A stretch of DNA of 64,000 nt from Desulforhabdus sp. TSK (GCF_022836495.1 NZ_BQXM01000016.1:48315-112314); one strand, 5' to 3'; shown: positions 43,547-53,544, counted from the stretch's first letter. The notes: generated from the letters alone by a model not told the origin. Numbers and translations: made by a program.

Positions 43547-44640
43547 ATTCTCAAAAGGGTATGACGCTCGTTGAAATAATGGTGACGCTTGTTGTCCTTT
43601 TGATCGTCATCGGAGGGGCAGGTGCCGCATATTTGAAACTCTTGAAAGGGTTCAAATCTGAGAGCAAGATTGCTGAAAGTTACATGGGGAACCTAACCGC
43701 ACGAGAGCTTTTGCGCTACGACATTGAAATGGCCGGGTTTGGCCTGCCAAGCAATCTAAACGGAATTACCTACTATGAGGCGGTCTCAGATGAAAATGTG
43801 ACACCCAATCCAACATCCTTCAACGAGCCCTCAAATACGGTTCCACGGCCGCTCGTTTTTGGAAACAATGGAGCTACAAATAACAATAGCTCTGATGTGT
43901 TAGTGATCAAATCAACAGTAGCAAACCTCAATAAGGCAACCAGGAAATGGTCTACACTTTATTATGACGGTATAAAATGGAAGGTCAAACGGTGGCAAGT
44001 GAGCGATCAAGATTTCAGTAATCCCGACAGGGTCATCGTGATGGATACTTCCCGAAAATTGCTGCTAAAAAGTGGTTCATGGTACTTTACCTTCAAGTCA
44101 GATTACTATTCAGATGCTTCGGAGCTAGCTACTCCCACAAGTACGGGTGAGCTCGGTCTCGTCCATGGAATCAACTCTGACTCGGACCTGACGAAGAATC
44201 CTCGTATGCCCTTCAATCGAGTGGATTATTACCTCAAAAGACCTGTCGATAACTTCCCGAGCAGGTGTTATCCAGAAAGCTACATTCTATATCGGAGCAC
44301 AATTAACCATGGTGACGGTAAACGAAACGATGAACCTCTGATGGATTGCGTCATGGACTTTCAGGTCATTTTTGGTCTGGCTGACAACACATGGACGAAC
44401 AGCCTGGCTTCCCTGTCGGCAAACGACATAAGACAACAGGTTCGTCAGGTGAATATTGCCATCCTGTATCACGAGGGAAAGCAAGAGGATAGTTTCTACT
44501 TTCCCGGCAGCTTGTCTTTGGAGGATGATCCTGCTAAAGCAACCGTGAAGACCTTTACACCTTCAAATCTGGGTGAGGCCGTTCATTATCGATGGGAAGT
44601 CCTCAAAATGGCCATCAAACCTATGAATTTGACGGATTAA
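43543..44640 (+). CDS. pilW: minor pilin, PilW-like
   Basis: 365 residues. Prepilin site QKG/MTLVEIMV, hydrophobic helix, and the family segment YMGNLTARELLRYDIEMAGF followed by GLPSN. The long body fits PilW. The ATG overlaps the pilV stop (ATGA). Confidence 0.87.
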   Translation: MNSQKGMTLVEIMVTLVVLLIVIGGAGAAYLKLLKGFKSESKIAESYMGNLTARELLRYDIEMAGFGLPSNLNGITYYEAVSDENVTPNPTSFNEPSNTVPRPLVFGNNGATNNNSSDVLVIKSTVANLNKATRKWSTLYYDGIKWKVKRWQVSDQDFSNPDRVIVMDTSRKLLLKSGSWYFTFKSDYYSDASELATPTSTGELGLVHGINSDSDLTKNPRMPFNRVDYYLKRPVDNFPSRCYPESYILYRSTINHGDGKRNDEPLMDCVMDFQVIFGLADNTWTNSLASLSANDIRQQVRQVNIAILYHEGKQEDSFYFPGSLSLEDDPAKATVKTFTPSNLGEAVHYRWEVLKMAIKPMNLTD

Positions 44641-44642
44641 AA

Positions 44643-45185
44643 ATGAGATACAAAATCCTCAACGACGAACGAGGCATCGCCCTCATCACCACTCTCCTGA
44701 TGGTAGTCATTGGTTTCGCCGTCGTAGTCATTTTGCTTCTCCTGGTCACTCAGGGTGTAAAGGTCACCGGTATTGAGCAACGTTATGCTGGCTCCCTGGA
44801 AGCTGCAAAAGGGGGGACGGATCTTATCATCAACACTATCAAGAATGCGGCGCTATCCGACCCAACTGATCCACTGGTTCTTCCCACCTTTGTCGAAAAC
44901 TTAAATTTAGAAAGCGGCGAACCGTGTATAAAGGAGAAGCTGGCAAAAGCCACTTCCGCATCACCAAAGGTAAATTGGCCCCATTGCTCAGACTACGCGG
45001 CAACATCGGATCCCACACAGAACCCAGACCTGATTTTCGATCTCAGCTCTCACCATCTACATATCAAGATTATTGATACGCGTGACACAACTTCTGCTTA
45101 TATCTACACAATTAAAATCCGAGCTGAAGAAGCTGACGCCATGGGACACGCTGAAATCTCAGTACTGTATCAACAAGAAAGATGA
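44643..45185 (+). CDS. pilX: minor pilin, PilX-like
   Basis: 180 residues. N-terminus NDERGIALITTLLMVVIGF is the PilX_N pattern, with G/I cleavage and no Glu5, typical of PilX. It starts two bases after pilW. Last gene of the pilus cluster in this window. Confidence 0.82.
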   Translation: MRYKILNDERGIALITTLLMVVIGFAVVVILLLLVTQGVKVTGIEQRYAGSLEAAKGGTDLIINTIKNAALSDPTDPLVLPTFVENLNLESGEPCIKEKLAKATSASPKVNWPHCSDYAATSDPTQNPDLIFDLSSHHLHIKIIDTRDTTSAYIYTIKIRAEEADAMGHAEISVLYQQER

Positions 45186-45230
45186 TAGCTCTGCCACTTT
45201 TCACACCCGCCCAGAAGAGACCACAGCAGC

Positions 45231-45362
45231 TCAGTGCGAAAAACCACCTGGGTGACAACTATCCTGACACAGAGGGATGAGGTGCTTTAGATCGCTCATG
45301 AGCTCATCGTCTATAATGGGGACGATGCGAAGTTTATCGCCCTTGCCCCGGACTTTTACGCG
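45231..45362 (-). pseudogene. tyrosine recombinase (integrase) remnant
   Basis: 43 codons without a start, ending in TGA 45233-45231. The translation contains VRGKGDKLRIVPIIDDEL, the canonical strand-turn-strand of XerC/D-type integrases (consensus GKGxKxRxVPL), then helix SDLKHLIPLC. Catalytic Arg, His and Tyr are absent. It abuts the abiEii stop codon, so only an internal piece of the enzyme survived. Confidence 0.7.
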
Positions 45363-45365
45363 CTG

Positions 45366-46337
45366 TCAGGCCAATCCCTTATAGCGCCGCACATGAAGAG
45401 CCTTCCATGCCAAAAGCGGTTGTTTTTGAATACGCTCTTGCAGGACCGGATCGGAGGTGAGTAGCGTCGCATCGACAACGCCTTTCTCCAGCAACAGGTC
45501 CAGAAAGGCACCTTCATTATCCGCCAGAGGGAGCACTGCGGAAAGCCCTTTGCGGCAGTCCTTCACCAGGCGCGCTCCATATTCTGTTGGCTTTGATTCG
45601 ACCTCCGGCGCCTGGACACGCAGCACGGGCATCAGTTGTCTGGCCAGCTCCGCCGGGTCGAAGTCGACCGCATCGACCGAAATGGTCCTCCAGTCGATGC
45701 GGTTCATCGCGCCATAGACCACGAATCCGATGCGGAGTCGATCCCGTTCAAGGTTTTCCATCCTGAAAATCCCCTGGCTGTCGAACAAGTCTCTCGCCTG
45801 TTTGCGCGACAGCATGGCAACGAGCTTCCCTGCCGCCAATTCATGGTGGTCCAGCACGGGAATCCCAGTGGCCCGCCAGCCACCCACACGTTGAGAGTCG
45901 CGCAGGGTAAGCGGCCACAAAGGAATCCGGAACATGAAATTGAGATCCACCTCAAGATTGCCGGTTCGGCCGGGGGCACTTCCATAGCGCAACGCCCACT
46001 TGCCTCCGGCGTGATCTTCAGGCATCCTCCTGACCGTGAAGCCCTCCCGTGCGAAGACCGCCTGAACGGCCCGCTCGATATTGGGCCGTTCGGCGACCAT
46101 GGTTTCACGAGTCTCGGCTCCCACGTAGTTCAGATCGATGTCCACAGAGAGTCGTGGGACGTGGAAGATGAAAAGGTTTAAGGCCGTTCCGCCCTTGAGC
46201 GCCAACTTCCCCTTGAGAAACGGATGGCTCTGAATGGCATCGAGCAGGCCAAGCAGGTGTCCAACTTTTTCGAGCACATTTGGTCTGAAGCCGGTTGCCG
46301 CCGCTTGAGCGGTCAGGATCTCGGCAGAGATTCTCAC
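45366..46337 (-). CDS. abiEii: AbiEii nucleotidyltransferase toxin
   Basis: 323 residues from GTG 46337, which overlaps the abiEi stop (GTGA). Nucleotidyltransferase motifs are LALKGGTALNLF, then LSVDIDLNY (two Asp), and ELAAGKLVAMLSRKQARDLFD. AbiEii is the toxin of the AbiE phage-defence/toxin-antitoxin system and acts on tRNA or GTP pools in a bacteriostatic way. All nucleotidyltransferase residues are present. Confidence 0.92.
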   Translation of the reverse strand: MRISAEILTAQAAATGFRPNVLEKVGHLLGLLDAIQSHPFLKGKLALKGGTALNLFIFHVPRLSVDIDLNYVGAETRETMVAERPNIERAVQAVFAREGFTVRRMPEDHAGGKWALRYGSAPGRTGNLEVDLNFMFRIPLWPLTLRDSQRVGGWRATGIPVLDHHELAAGKLVAMLSRKQARDLFDSQGIFRMENLERDRLRIGFVVYGAMNRIDWRTISVDAVDFDPAELARQLMPVLRVQAPEVESKPTEYGARLVKDCRKGLSAVLPLADNEGAFLDLLLEKGVVDATLLTSDPVLQERIQKQPLLAWKALHVRRYKGLA

Positions 46338-47143
46338 AGGACATCCCCCCACGCCCGGTCAAGGACCTCCGTGGGGATCACCAGATTCCACTTTGATACG
46401 AGGCGACCGGACTCTCGCCGGGTCCGATCCAAATAATGCGGTTGCCGCGGCCGCAGGCTGTGAAGGGGGGTGAGGTGACGGTCCTCAACCATCAACGGTT
46501 CTCTGTGTTGATCCAGAAAAAAGCCAACCTTCGCCGCCGTGGTCGCGTTTCGAAGCAGGAGGGCATATTCAACGACCTTATCAAGATCAAAGAATTCGAT
46601 GGAACCCAGCGACCTCCAGATCTCCTCCCAACCACCTGAAAGGTCCGGGCGGTCCAATAGGTCTACCAGGGTCCGCTCCAAACTGGTAACCCTCACTTTC
46701 ATGCTGACCTGCTCAGCGGTTGAGACGCCGAAATTCTCCTTCCCAACCCGGCTGAGCGCTTTCGGGAATCTGACGCCTCGGAAAAGATTGAAGCGGAATC
46801 GAAACGGGCGCAACGGACGGGATGCCAAATAGGTGAAGTCTTCCTGGACCGAATACGCCCGACCATGGAATTCAAGGGCGGTATGGTATGCTAAGACCGC
46901 ATCTTCAGTGAGCTTCGAGGCGACAAGAAAAGGATCGACCGGATAGGAATCCGGGGTGGCCCCTGTCGGGACGACGGCGTACAATCCGCGCCGCACTCGA
47001 ACGATCCGCCCGGTCTTTTTGTAGTAGGCCAAAAGGGCCTCCCGCGCCCTCGGGCCGCCTCCTCCACGGACCGACTGATGCTGTGCAAACTCCTCTATGG
47101 TAAAAACCGGGTGATTCTGGAAAAATCCAGTGTGCTTCACCAT
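46334..47143 (-). CDS. abiEi: AbiEi-like transcriptional antitoxin
   Basis: 269 residues. An N-terminal winged-helix part (FTIEEFAQHQ, then REALLAYYKKTGRIVRVRRGLYAV) precedes the AbiEi C-terminal domain (LAYHTALEFHGRA, VRVTSLERTLVDLLDRPDLS). In studied AbiE systems this protein represses its own promoter. It is upstream of abiEii. Confidence 0.9.
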   Translation of the reverse strand: MVKHTGFFQNHPVFTIEEFAQHQSVRGGGGPRAREALLAYYKKTGRIVRVRRGLYAVVPTGATPDSYPVDPFLVASKLTEDAVLAYHTALEFHGRAYSVQEDFTYLASRPLRPFRFRFNLFRGVRFPKALSRVGKENFGVSTAEQVSMKVRVTSLERTLVDLLDRPDLSGGWEEIWRSLGSIEFFDLDKVVEYALLLRNATTAAKVGFFLDQHREPLMVEDRHLTPLHSLRPRQPHYLDRTRRESGRLVSKWNLVIPTEVLDRAWGDVL

Positions 47144-47171
47144 CGCCTCCTTGACATCCTAACATGTTACC

Positions 47172-47203
47172 CATAATAAGTTTATGTGTTTTAGCTTATT
47201 ATG
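47172..47203. promoter_or_regulatory. inverted repeat upstream of abiE, likely AbiEi operator
   Basis: CATAATAAG (47172-47180) and CTTATTATG (47195-47203) are perfect inverted 9-bp arms around 14 bases, 28 bases before the abiEi ATG. Half-sites similar to ACCCATAA recur at ~47,169 and, inverted, at ~47,258. AbiEi proteins bind such inverted repeats. The remaining 47,204-47,375 shows no gene. Confidence 0.6.
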
Positions 47204-47375
47204 TCAAGGCTGCGCTCGATACCTTGAACATGATACCACAAGCCCATAGATTCTTTATGGGTTATGCAATTGTTTGTCAATTCCAGCACTGACTGAAGGG
47301 CCGCAATGCTGATGTCGTCCACCCAGTACTGGATCAGATAATTCTTCCATAAAACGTATCAAATAAACTTTCGAG

Positions 47376-48995
47376 TCACACCTGCTGCGGGGGCAGCGGG
47401 AAAGTGACGCGAAAAGTCGCTCCCTGCCCCAGCACCGAATCCAGTTCGATATAGGCCCCGTGCTTCTCCAAAATTTGCCGGGATATGCTCAGCCCCAACC
47501 CCGTTCCCTCGGGCTTCCGCGTGAAAAACGGGTCGAAGATGCGGTTCTTGTCCTCTTCCAGGATACCGGGGCCGGTATCGCTCAATTCCAGCACCACGGC
47601 GGGCGGGTCGTTGCGACGCTCCGTTTTGACGGTCAGCCGCCCACCGTCGCTCATAGCCTCTATCGCATTGAGGATCAGGTTCATGACCACCTGGCTGACC
47701 TGGTTGAAGTCCATGACGAGAGGGGGAGTATCCTGCGCCAGGTCCAGCATGACCTCCACGTTGGCCTTGCGCAGGTTCACCCGGGCCAAATCGTGGCAGT
47801 ACCGCACGACATCGTTGATCTGATTGGGGAGAAACTGGGGCTCCCGAGGCCGTGCAAACTGGAGCACCTGCTGCACGATCCGGTCGATCTGCCTGATTTC
47901 ATGCACCATATCCTGGAACATCTGCTGCTGGCCGGCGTCGAGGCTGATCTCCCGCTGGAGCATCTGGGCATTGAAATTGATCGTCGCCAGGGGGTTGCGA
48001 ATCTCATGGGCGATTCCGGCCGCGAGCGTCCCAAGCGCCTGGAGCCGGTCGCTCTGCTGGAGCCGTTGTTCGAGCTTTCTCGCCTCCGTGGCATCCTTTT
48101 CGTAGTAAACAACGCGTTCGAGGGTCCCCGTGGGGTTGAGCACGGGGAACGCATAGAAGTGGTAATACCCCCCCCACCGTGGGTGGGGCCCCTCGCGCCG
48201 CAAGGGCCGGGCATCATTCAGGCAGGCTTGGATGACACATTCACTGTGCGGATGCTCCAGGCCATAGAGGATATTTGTGTACTTCTTTCCGATCATGTCC
48301 GCCGCTTTGCCGTAAACCATTTCGCTCGTGCGGTTGACTCGATAGATGCGCATGCGCGTGTCCACCAGGAAGATGCTGTGTTGAATGGCGTCAAAACTGA
48401 TCTCCAGCTCACTCTTGGCCCGTTCGACGGATTCGAAGAGCTGCGCGTTTTCGATGGACACCCCCAGCTGCTGCCCGATGGTCTTCAACAACTCACGGCG
48501 ATCTTGCCGCAGCTGGAGCGGACCGTGGTTGGTGACATAGAGCAGACCCAGGAACTTCTTGGGGGTCACGAGGGCGATGCGGATGATCTCCTGGATTCCC
48601 TCATCCTTCAGACGATCCTGGAGCTTTGTGAAAAAGAGCTTGCTGGGAGGCAGCCACTTGACGGGATCGTCCAGGTAGTATTTCCCCATCGACTGATGAG
48701 GCGCCAGAAGGAACCTGATGCACTCCACAAGGCCTTCCGTGAAGCCATGATGCGCGGCCAACTCGAGAAGCATCTGGTCCGTCTGCACTTCCTTGAGGAG
48801 ATAGATTGCCCCCATCTTGAAATTCAAATGGGTAAGAATCGCCATGAGGGCTTTTTGCAAAACGTCTTGAAGATGTGTGGAACCGTGGAGGGCGGAGGAG
48901 ATATCGAAGAGGATCTGCAATTCCTTGTCCTGCCGCCTGCATTTTTCCCGGGATCCAATCGGCCCGGCTCTCTGCTGCTTCAACGATGGTTCCAT
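47376..48995 (-). CDS. GAF-PAS sensor histidine kinase
   Basis: 539 residues. The N-terminal ~170 residues are a GAF domain (LQILFDISSALHGSTHLQDV), then a PAS domain (~200-310; FDAIQHSIFLVDTRMRIYRV), HisKA with the phospho-His in LAAGIAHEIRNPLATI, and HATPase_c (VMNLILNAIEAM, LSDTGPGI, GTGLGLSI). No membrane segments, so it senses a cytoplasmic signal. No response regulator is adjacent. ATG 48995 follows CGGAGA; an upstream TTG at 49043 lies in the MITE end and was not used. Confidence 0.9.
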   Translation of the reverse strand: MEPSLKQQRAGPIGSREKCRRQDKELQILFDISSALHGSTHLQDVLQKALMAILTHLNFKMGAIYLLKEVQTDQMLLELAAHHGFTEGLVECIRFLLAPHQSMGKYYLDDPVKWLPPSKLFFTKLQDRLKDEGIQEIIRIALVTPKKFLGLLYVTNHGPLQLRQDRRELLKTIGQQLGVSIENAQLFESVERAKSELEISFDAIQHSIFLVDTRMRIYRVNRTSEMVYGKAADMIGKKYTNILYGLEHPHSECVIQACLNDARPLRREGPHPRWGGYYHFYAFPVLNPTGTLERVVYYEKDATEARKLEQRLQQSDRLQALGTLAAGIAHEIRNPLATINFNAQMLQREISLDAGQQQMFQDMVHEIRQIDRIVQQVLQFARPREPQFLPNQINDVVRYCHDLARVNLRKANVEVMLDLAQDTPPLVMDFNQVSQVVMNLILNAIEAMSDGGRLTVKTERRNDPPAVVLELSDTGPGILEEDKNRIFDPFFTRKPEGTGLGLSISRQILEKHGAYIELDSVLGQGATFRVTFPLPPQQV

Positions 48996-49033
48996 CAGAT
49001 CAAAGTCTCCGGAGAAACAAATCCTGTCATATG

Positions 49034-49175
49034 TATACTCCAAACGGATAAGATCGTGACTTATTGATGATCCTGTAGGAGCGGCTTCCAGCCGCGATGG
49101 AAATAGCTGGCTCCATCAGAATCGCGGCTGGAAGCCGCTCCTACAAAAGTCAAGATTTTACCCGTTCGCAGTATA
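49034..49175. mobile_element. 142-bp MITE-like element, copy 2
   Basis: No difference from the copy at 17,808-17,949 found by eye, with the same TATACT...AGTATA ends and central 22-bp hairpin. It lies between the kinase and the CoA-ester lyase gene and starts 38 bases before the kinase ATG, so the kinase promoter must lie within or beyond it. Confidence 0.8.
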
Positions 49176-49189
49176 ATCGCCAAAAGGCA

Positions 49190-50131
49190 TCACCCAGACT
49201 CTGACTCCCGCTTCCCCTCGATGGCCGCCCATTGCGAGCAGACGACGCGGGCCACCCGGATGGAAGCGGCATCCACCATCTTGCCGTCCATGGAAAGGGA
49301 GCCCCGCCCTTCCCTCCGCGCCTGATCGTACGCATCGAGAATCCTCCGGGACCGCTCCACGTCTTCGGGAGATGGGGTGAACATTTCATTGACTCCCTGC
49401 AGCTGGCTCGGATGGATCACCCATTTGCCGTCGTAACCGAGGGCTGCGCTCAGAAGACATGAGCGCCGAAGTCCCGCTTCATCCCTGTAGTCACCGTACG
49501 GCGCGTCGATGGCGGCCAGCCCGGCGGCTTTGGCCGCCATGGCCATACGGCTGAGGGGGAAGTGCCAGCGATGGCCCGGATAGAATTCCTCCGCCTCCCC
49601 ATGGCCGCTGACTCCACGGGTTTTCATGGTGAGCGAAGCCCCGTAATCGGCTACTCCAAATACAAGGGCCTCCAGGCGGGGCGAGCTGAAGGCGATTTCA
49701 TCCACTCGGAGCATCCCCAAAGCGGTTTCGATGGACGCTTCCAGACCGATGGTCTTTTGAAGCCCCAGGCGCATTTTGATCTGGGTCAGAAGATAGTCGA
49801 TGGCCTTGATCTCGGCGGCATCATTGACCTTGGGCACCACGATGACATCCACCCCGTCTCCCACCGCCTCCACCACGTCGATGATGTCCCGATAAGCAAA
49901 GGGCGTATCCATGGCGTTGATACGATAGGCGCGCACCTTGCCCTTCCAGTCCTGTTCCTTCAGGGCCGCAGCCACGCGCCCGCGCGCCTCCTCCTTTTCC
50001 TGGATGGGAACACTGTCCTCCAGGTCCAGCATCACGACATCCACCGGAAGGCTGAAAGCCTTCCGGACCATGTTCTCACGGTTGGCGGGCACCGACAGAA
50101 TTGAACGGCGCAGGCGAAAAGGCTGTTCCAC
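49190..50131 (-). CDS. HpcH/HpaI-family CoA-ester lyase (CitE/malyl-CoA lyase-like)
   Basis: 313 residues. Family motifs: RRSILSVPANRENMVRKA, VVMLDLEDSVP, RINAMDTPFAYRDI, VDVIVVPKVND, LEASIETALGM and KWVIHPSQ. Such enzymes split malyl-, methylmalyl- or citramalyl-CoA. There are no citF/citD partners, so it is not a citrate lyase complex. It lies 23 bases after ppdK in the same direction and is likely cotranscribed, perhaps in C4/C2 carbon conversion with PEP. Substrate unresolved. Confidence 0.85.
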   Translation of the reverse strand: MEQPFRLRRSILSVPANRENMVRKAFSLPVDVVMLDLEDSVPIQEKEEARGRVAAALKEQDWKGKVRAYRINAMDTPFAYRDIIDVVEAVGDGVDVIVVPKVNDAAEIKAIDYLLTQIKMRLGLQKTIGLEASIETALGMLRVDEIAFSSPRLEALVFGVADYGASLTMKTRGVSGHGEAEEFYPGHRWHFPLSRMAMAAKAAGLAAIDAPYGDYRDEAGLRRSCLLSAALGYDGKWVIHPSQLQGVNEMFTPSPEDVERSRRILDAYDQARREGRGSLSMDGKMVDAASIRVARVVCSQWAAIEGKRESESG

Positions 50132-50154
50132 AGTTCTCTCCGGTGGTCAAGGCA

Positions 50155-52908
50155 TCAGGATTTCGCGTTCTTCTGCCGGATGGCGGCCTGGGCGGCCGCC
50201 AAGCGGGCTACGGGAACACGATACGGCGAGCAGCTCACGTAATTCAAACCGATGCGGTGACAGAAGTCCACCGACGAGGGTTCCCCACCATGCTCACCAC
50301 AGATGCCGATCTTGAGGTCCGGCTTGGTGGATCGTCCTTTCTGGACGGCAATTTCCATGAGGCCTCCGACACCCACCTGGTCGAGCTTTTCAAAGGGGTC
50401 GCTTTCCCAGATCCTGGCGCCAAGGTAATCCGAAAGGAATCTTCCGGCATCGTCCCGGCTGATGCCGAAGACCGTCTGGGTCAAGTCATTGGTCCCAAAG
50501 GAGAAGAACTCGGCGACTTCGGCAATGGCATCCGCCGTCAAGGCGCCTCTCGGCACTTCGATCATGGTGCCAACCCGGTAAGGGACCTGGATCTCGTAAC
50601 GCTTCATGACCTCCTGCGCAGCGGCATCCACCACCGCCCGCTGGTTTTTCAGCTCGGCGACGTGCCCCACCAGGGGAATCATGATCTCGGGGTGTACATC
50701 GATCCCTTCCTTTTTCACCTCGCAGGCGGCCTCCATGATGGCCTGGGCCTGCATTTCCGTGATTTCCGGAAAAACGATCCCCAGGCGGCAGCCTCTGTGT
50801 CCCAGCATGGGATTGACTTCATGGAGGCTCTCGATCTTCGCCTGGAGGCGCTCGACCGGGACCCACATGTCGTGGGCCAGCTTTTCAATGTCCTTCTCTT
50901 CATGGGGCAGGAATTCATGCAACGGCGGGTCCAGCGTCCGGATGGTCACCGGCTTTCCCTGCATCACCCGGAAAATGCCCTTGAAATCCTCTTTTTGCAT
51001 GGGAAGCAGCTTGGCCAGAGCACGTTTCCTGCCTTCCACGTCGTCGCTCAGGATCATCTCCCGAACCGCATCGATGCGATCGCCTTCGAAGAACATGTGC
51101 TCCGTGCGGGTGAGGCCGATGCCTTCGGCCCCGAAAGCCAGGGCCATTTCCACCTGGTTGGGCTGATCGGCGTTGGTCCAGACTCCCAGGGTACGACATT
51201 CATCGGCCCAGCCCAGGAGTTCCATGTAATCCTGATAGACCTGGGAATCCGATGTCGCACCTTTCCCCTCCAGGATGACGCTCAGGACTTCCGAAGGCTG
51301 AGTGGGAATCTGCCCCACGAACACTTCCCCCGTCGTCCCGTCCAGGGACAGCCAGTCTCCCTCCCGAATGATCCTGTCACCGACGGTCATACGATGCGTG
51401 CGGTATTCGATCTCCAGGGCATTACAGCCCACAACGCAGACCTTCCCCATTTGCCGCCCTACGAGGGCCGCATGCGACGTCATCCCGCCGCGCGCCGTCA
51501 GGATTCCCTGGGAGGCGTGCATTCCGCGAATGTCCTCGGGGGAGGTCTCCACGCGCACGAGAATGATCTTCTCTCCCTTGGCGGCCCATTGTTCGGCATC
51601 CGGGGCACTGAAGACCACCCGCCCGGTGGCGGCTCCAGGCCCGGCGTTCAACCCCTTCGCCAGCAGGGCCTTGCTCTTCACGGCGGCTTCCTTCGCCTTG
51701 GGGTCAAAGACCGGTCGGAGCAGCTGGTTCAGCTGATCCGGGTCCACACGCATGAGGGCTTCTTCTTTCGTGATGATGTTGGCCCGCACCATATCGACGG
51801 CAATCTTGAAGGACGCGAACGCCGTGCGCTTTCCCGTGCGGGTCTGGAGCATCCAGAGCTTCCCCTTCTGGATGGTGAACTCGATATCCTGCATGTCTCG
51901 ATAGTGCCGGCCGAGCCTCCGGCGCACTTCTTCCAGCTGCTGGTAGATCTCCGGCATGGTCTCTTCGAGAGAAAGGGTGTTGGGGTCCGTTTTCTGCGCC
52001 TTGTTGATGGGCTGAGGCGTACGGATGCCGGCGACGACATCCTCGCCCTGGGCGTTGATGAGGTATTCGCCGTAGAAGACATTCTCGCCCGTGGCCGGAT
52101 TGCGCGTGAAGCCCACACCCGTGCCGCAATCTTCCCCCATGTTTCCAAACACCATGGCCTGGATGTTGACGGCAGTCCCCATATCGGCCGGAATGTTGTT
52201 GAGCTCCCGGTACGCGATAGCACGGGGATTGTTCCAGGATCCGAAAACCGCTCCAATGGCGCCCCACAGCTGCTCCATGGGATCCTGCGGGAACATCACG
52301 TCCATGTGTGCCCGAATGAGCGTCTTATATCTCTCCACCAGTTCCTTCAAATCCGACGCCGGCAGTTCGCTGTCGAAATGTACGTTGCGGCGCTTACGCA
52401 TCTCCTCGAGGATATGCTCGAAGGGATCCGTCTGGTCCTTTTGAGCCGGCTTCAACCCCAGCACCACGTCCCCGTACATGGCCACGAAGCGCCTGTAGCA
52501 GTCGTAGGCAAAACGCTCGTCCTGCGTCTCCTTCATGAGTCCCAGCACCGTCTGATCATTGAGCCCCAGGTTGAGGACCGTATCCATCATGCCGGGCATG
52601 CTGCTGGCCGCCCCCGAGCGCACAGAAACCAGCAGGGGCGCCTCCGGGTCGCCGAACTTGCGCCCCATCAACGATTCCAGTCTTCGGAGGGCATCGTCCA
52701 CCTGCGCCTTCAGATCGGGTGGGTATTGCAGATTATTTTCGTAATAATATCCGCAGATCTCCGTCGTGATGGTGAACCCGGGAGGAACGGGAATTCCAAG
52801 GTTCGTCATTTCCGCCAGGTTGGCTCCCTTGCCCCCCAGCAGACCCTTCATCTGAGCATTCCCGTCAGCTTTTCCATCTCCAAAAAAATAGACGTACTGG
52901 TGCACCAT
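50155..52908 (-). CDS. ppdK: pyruvate, phosphate dikinase
   Basis: 917 residues from ATG 52908 behind GGAGGAAG. It interconverts pyruvate + ATP + Pi and PEP + AMP + PPi, allowing gluconeogenesis from acetyl-CoA-derived pyruvate. Motifs: [21 protein letters not shown] split over residues 26-48, then [20 protein letters not shown], the phospho-His in [13 protein letters not shown], and LGHRGCRLG and [11 protein letters not shown] in the PEP-binding barrel. Longer than the common ~880 residues by small insertions. The 50,101-53,034 frame on the other strand is its shadow. Confidence 0.96.
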   Translation of the reverse strand: MVHQYVYFFGDGKADGNAQMKGLLGGKGANLAEMTNLGIPVPPGFTITTEICGYYYENNLQYPPDLKAQVDDALRRLESLMGRKFGDPEAPLLVSVRSGAASSMPGMMDTVLNLGLNDQTVLGLMKETQDERFAYDCYRRFVAMYGDVVLGLKPAQKDQTDPFEHILEEMRKRRNVHFDSELPASDLKELVERYKTLIRAHMDVMFPQDPMEQLWGAIGAVFGSWNNPRAIAYRELNNIPADMGTAVNIQAMVFGNMGEDCGTGVGFTRNPATGENVFYGEYLINAQGEDVVAGIRTPQPINKAQKTDPNTLSLEETMPEIYQQLEEVRRRLGRHYRDMQDIEFTIQKGKLWMLQTRTGKRTAFASFKIAVDMVRANIITKEEALMRVDPDQLNQLLRPVFDPKAKEAAVKSKALLAKGLNAGPGAATGRVVFSAPDAEQWAAKGEKIILVRVETSPEDIRGMHASQGILTARGGMTSHAALVGRQMGKVCVVGCNALEIEYRTHRMTVGDRIIREGDWLSLDGTTGEVFVGQIPTQPSEVLSVILEGKGATSDSQVYQDYMELLGWADECRTLGVWTNADQPNQVEMALAFGAEGIGLTRTEHMFFEGDRIDAVREMILSDDVEGRKRALAKLLPMQKEDFKGIFRVMQGKPVTIRTLDPPLHEFLPHEEKDIEKLAHDMWVPVERLQAKIESLHEVNPMLGHRGCRLGIVFPEITEMQAQAIMEAACEVKKEGIDVHPEIMIPLVGHVAELKNQRAVVDAAAQEVMKRYEIQVPYRVGTMIEVPRGALTADAIAEVAEFFSFGTNDLTQTVFGISRDDAGRFLSDYLGARIWESDPFEKLDQVGVGGLMEIAVQKGRSTKPDLKIGICGEHGGEPSSVDFCHRIGLNYVSCSPYRVPVARLAAAQAAIRQKNAKS

Positions 52909-53001
52909 CGTTCTTCCTCCCTTTTTTACAACCTGCTCTCCACATCCATCGATCTCAATATATACTCGAGAACCCCCATGACCGGGCGGCCACAACGAAC
53001 G

Positions 53002-53160
53002 ATGAAAAGCCTTTGCGACGGCATTTTCATATAAAGGTGTAAAACTTTCGATTTGATGGTTCCCTGTTTTTGTAGGAGCGGCTTCCAGCCGCGACATTGA
53101 GCCAGTCGCGGCTGGAAGCCGCTCCTACAAAAAACAAGTTTTCAATCCTTAATGCGTATA
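53002..53160. repeat. dispersed palindromic repeat, family P2, long variant, copy 2
   Basis: Left flank ATGAAAAGCCTTTGCGACGG matches 27,388; core TGTAGGAGCGGCTTCCAGCC / GGCTGGAAGCCGCTCCTACA spans 53,071-53,129. It lies upstream of ppdK in a 636-base gap (52,909-53,544). The rest of that gap holds only the family P4 repeat and short frames. Confidence 0.75.
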
Positions 53161-53417
53161 AAGACAGCTTTCGGTAAGTTGTCCGACGATCTCGAACCTT
53201 ATAACAGCATATGAAATATTCACCACTGTATCAGTTAGACGAAGTGCTCTTCAGAAATCAATAGATTTCAACACGACGGGATGGAAACTCCCAAAAGAAA
53301 AGAGATCCCGGAGGAAGACGGCTCAGGAGGACAACTCATGCGGACAGCAGCATCTGCTCATGGTGTGTGGGGGAGGTGCAGGGTCGAGAGGGGGAGGATA
53401 TGGGAAGAAGGCACCTT

Positions 53418-53535
53418 GTTTCGTCATTCCGGCAGTCTTTGAGCCGGAATCCAGTCCGGCGAAAAACCTGGATTCCGGCTTAAAGACTACCGGAATGACA
53501 AGCGAACGAAATTTCAGACAGTTACTTAATTTTTA
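53418..53535. repeat. dispersed palindromic repeat, family P4, copy 1
   Basis: TTTCGTCATTCCGGCAGTCT and AGACTACCGGAATGACAAG are inverted arms, and CCGGAATCCAG / CTGGATTCCGG form inner arms. It ends TTTTTAGACAGTCACTTA, close to the 160-bp element at 63,174. It lies just after the acsE stop. Confidence 0.75.
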
Positions 53536-53544
53536 GACAGTCAC

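Noticed and set aside
50101..53034. 977-codon open frame on the plus strand opposite ppdK
   Set aside because: Mirror of a highly conserved gene with strong codon bias; its translation has no domain and is rich in His/Gly/Arg as expected of an antisense shadow.
53281..53445. 54-codon plus-strand frame starting METPKRKEIPEED
   Set aside because: Runs into the family P4 repeat and ends there; no ribosome-binding site; conservation unknown.
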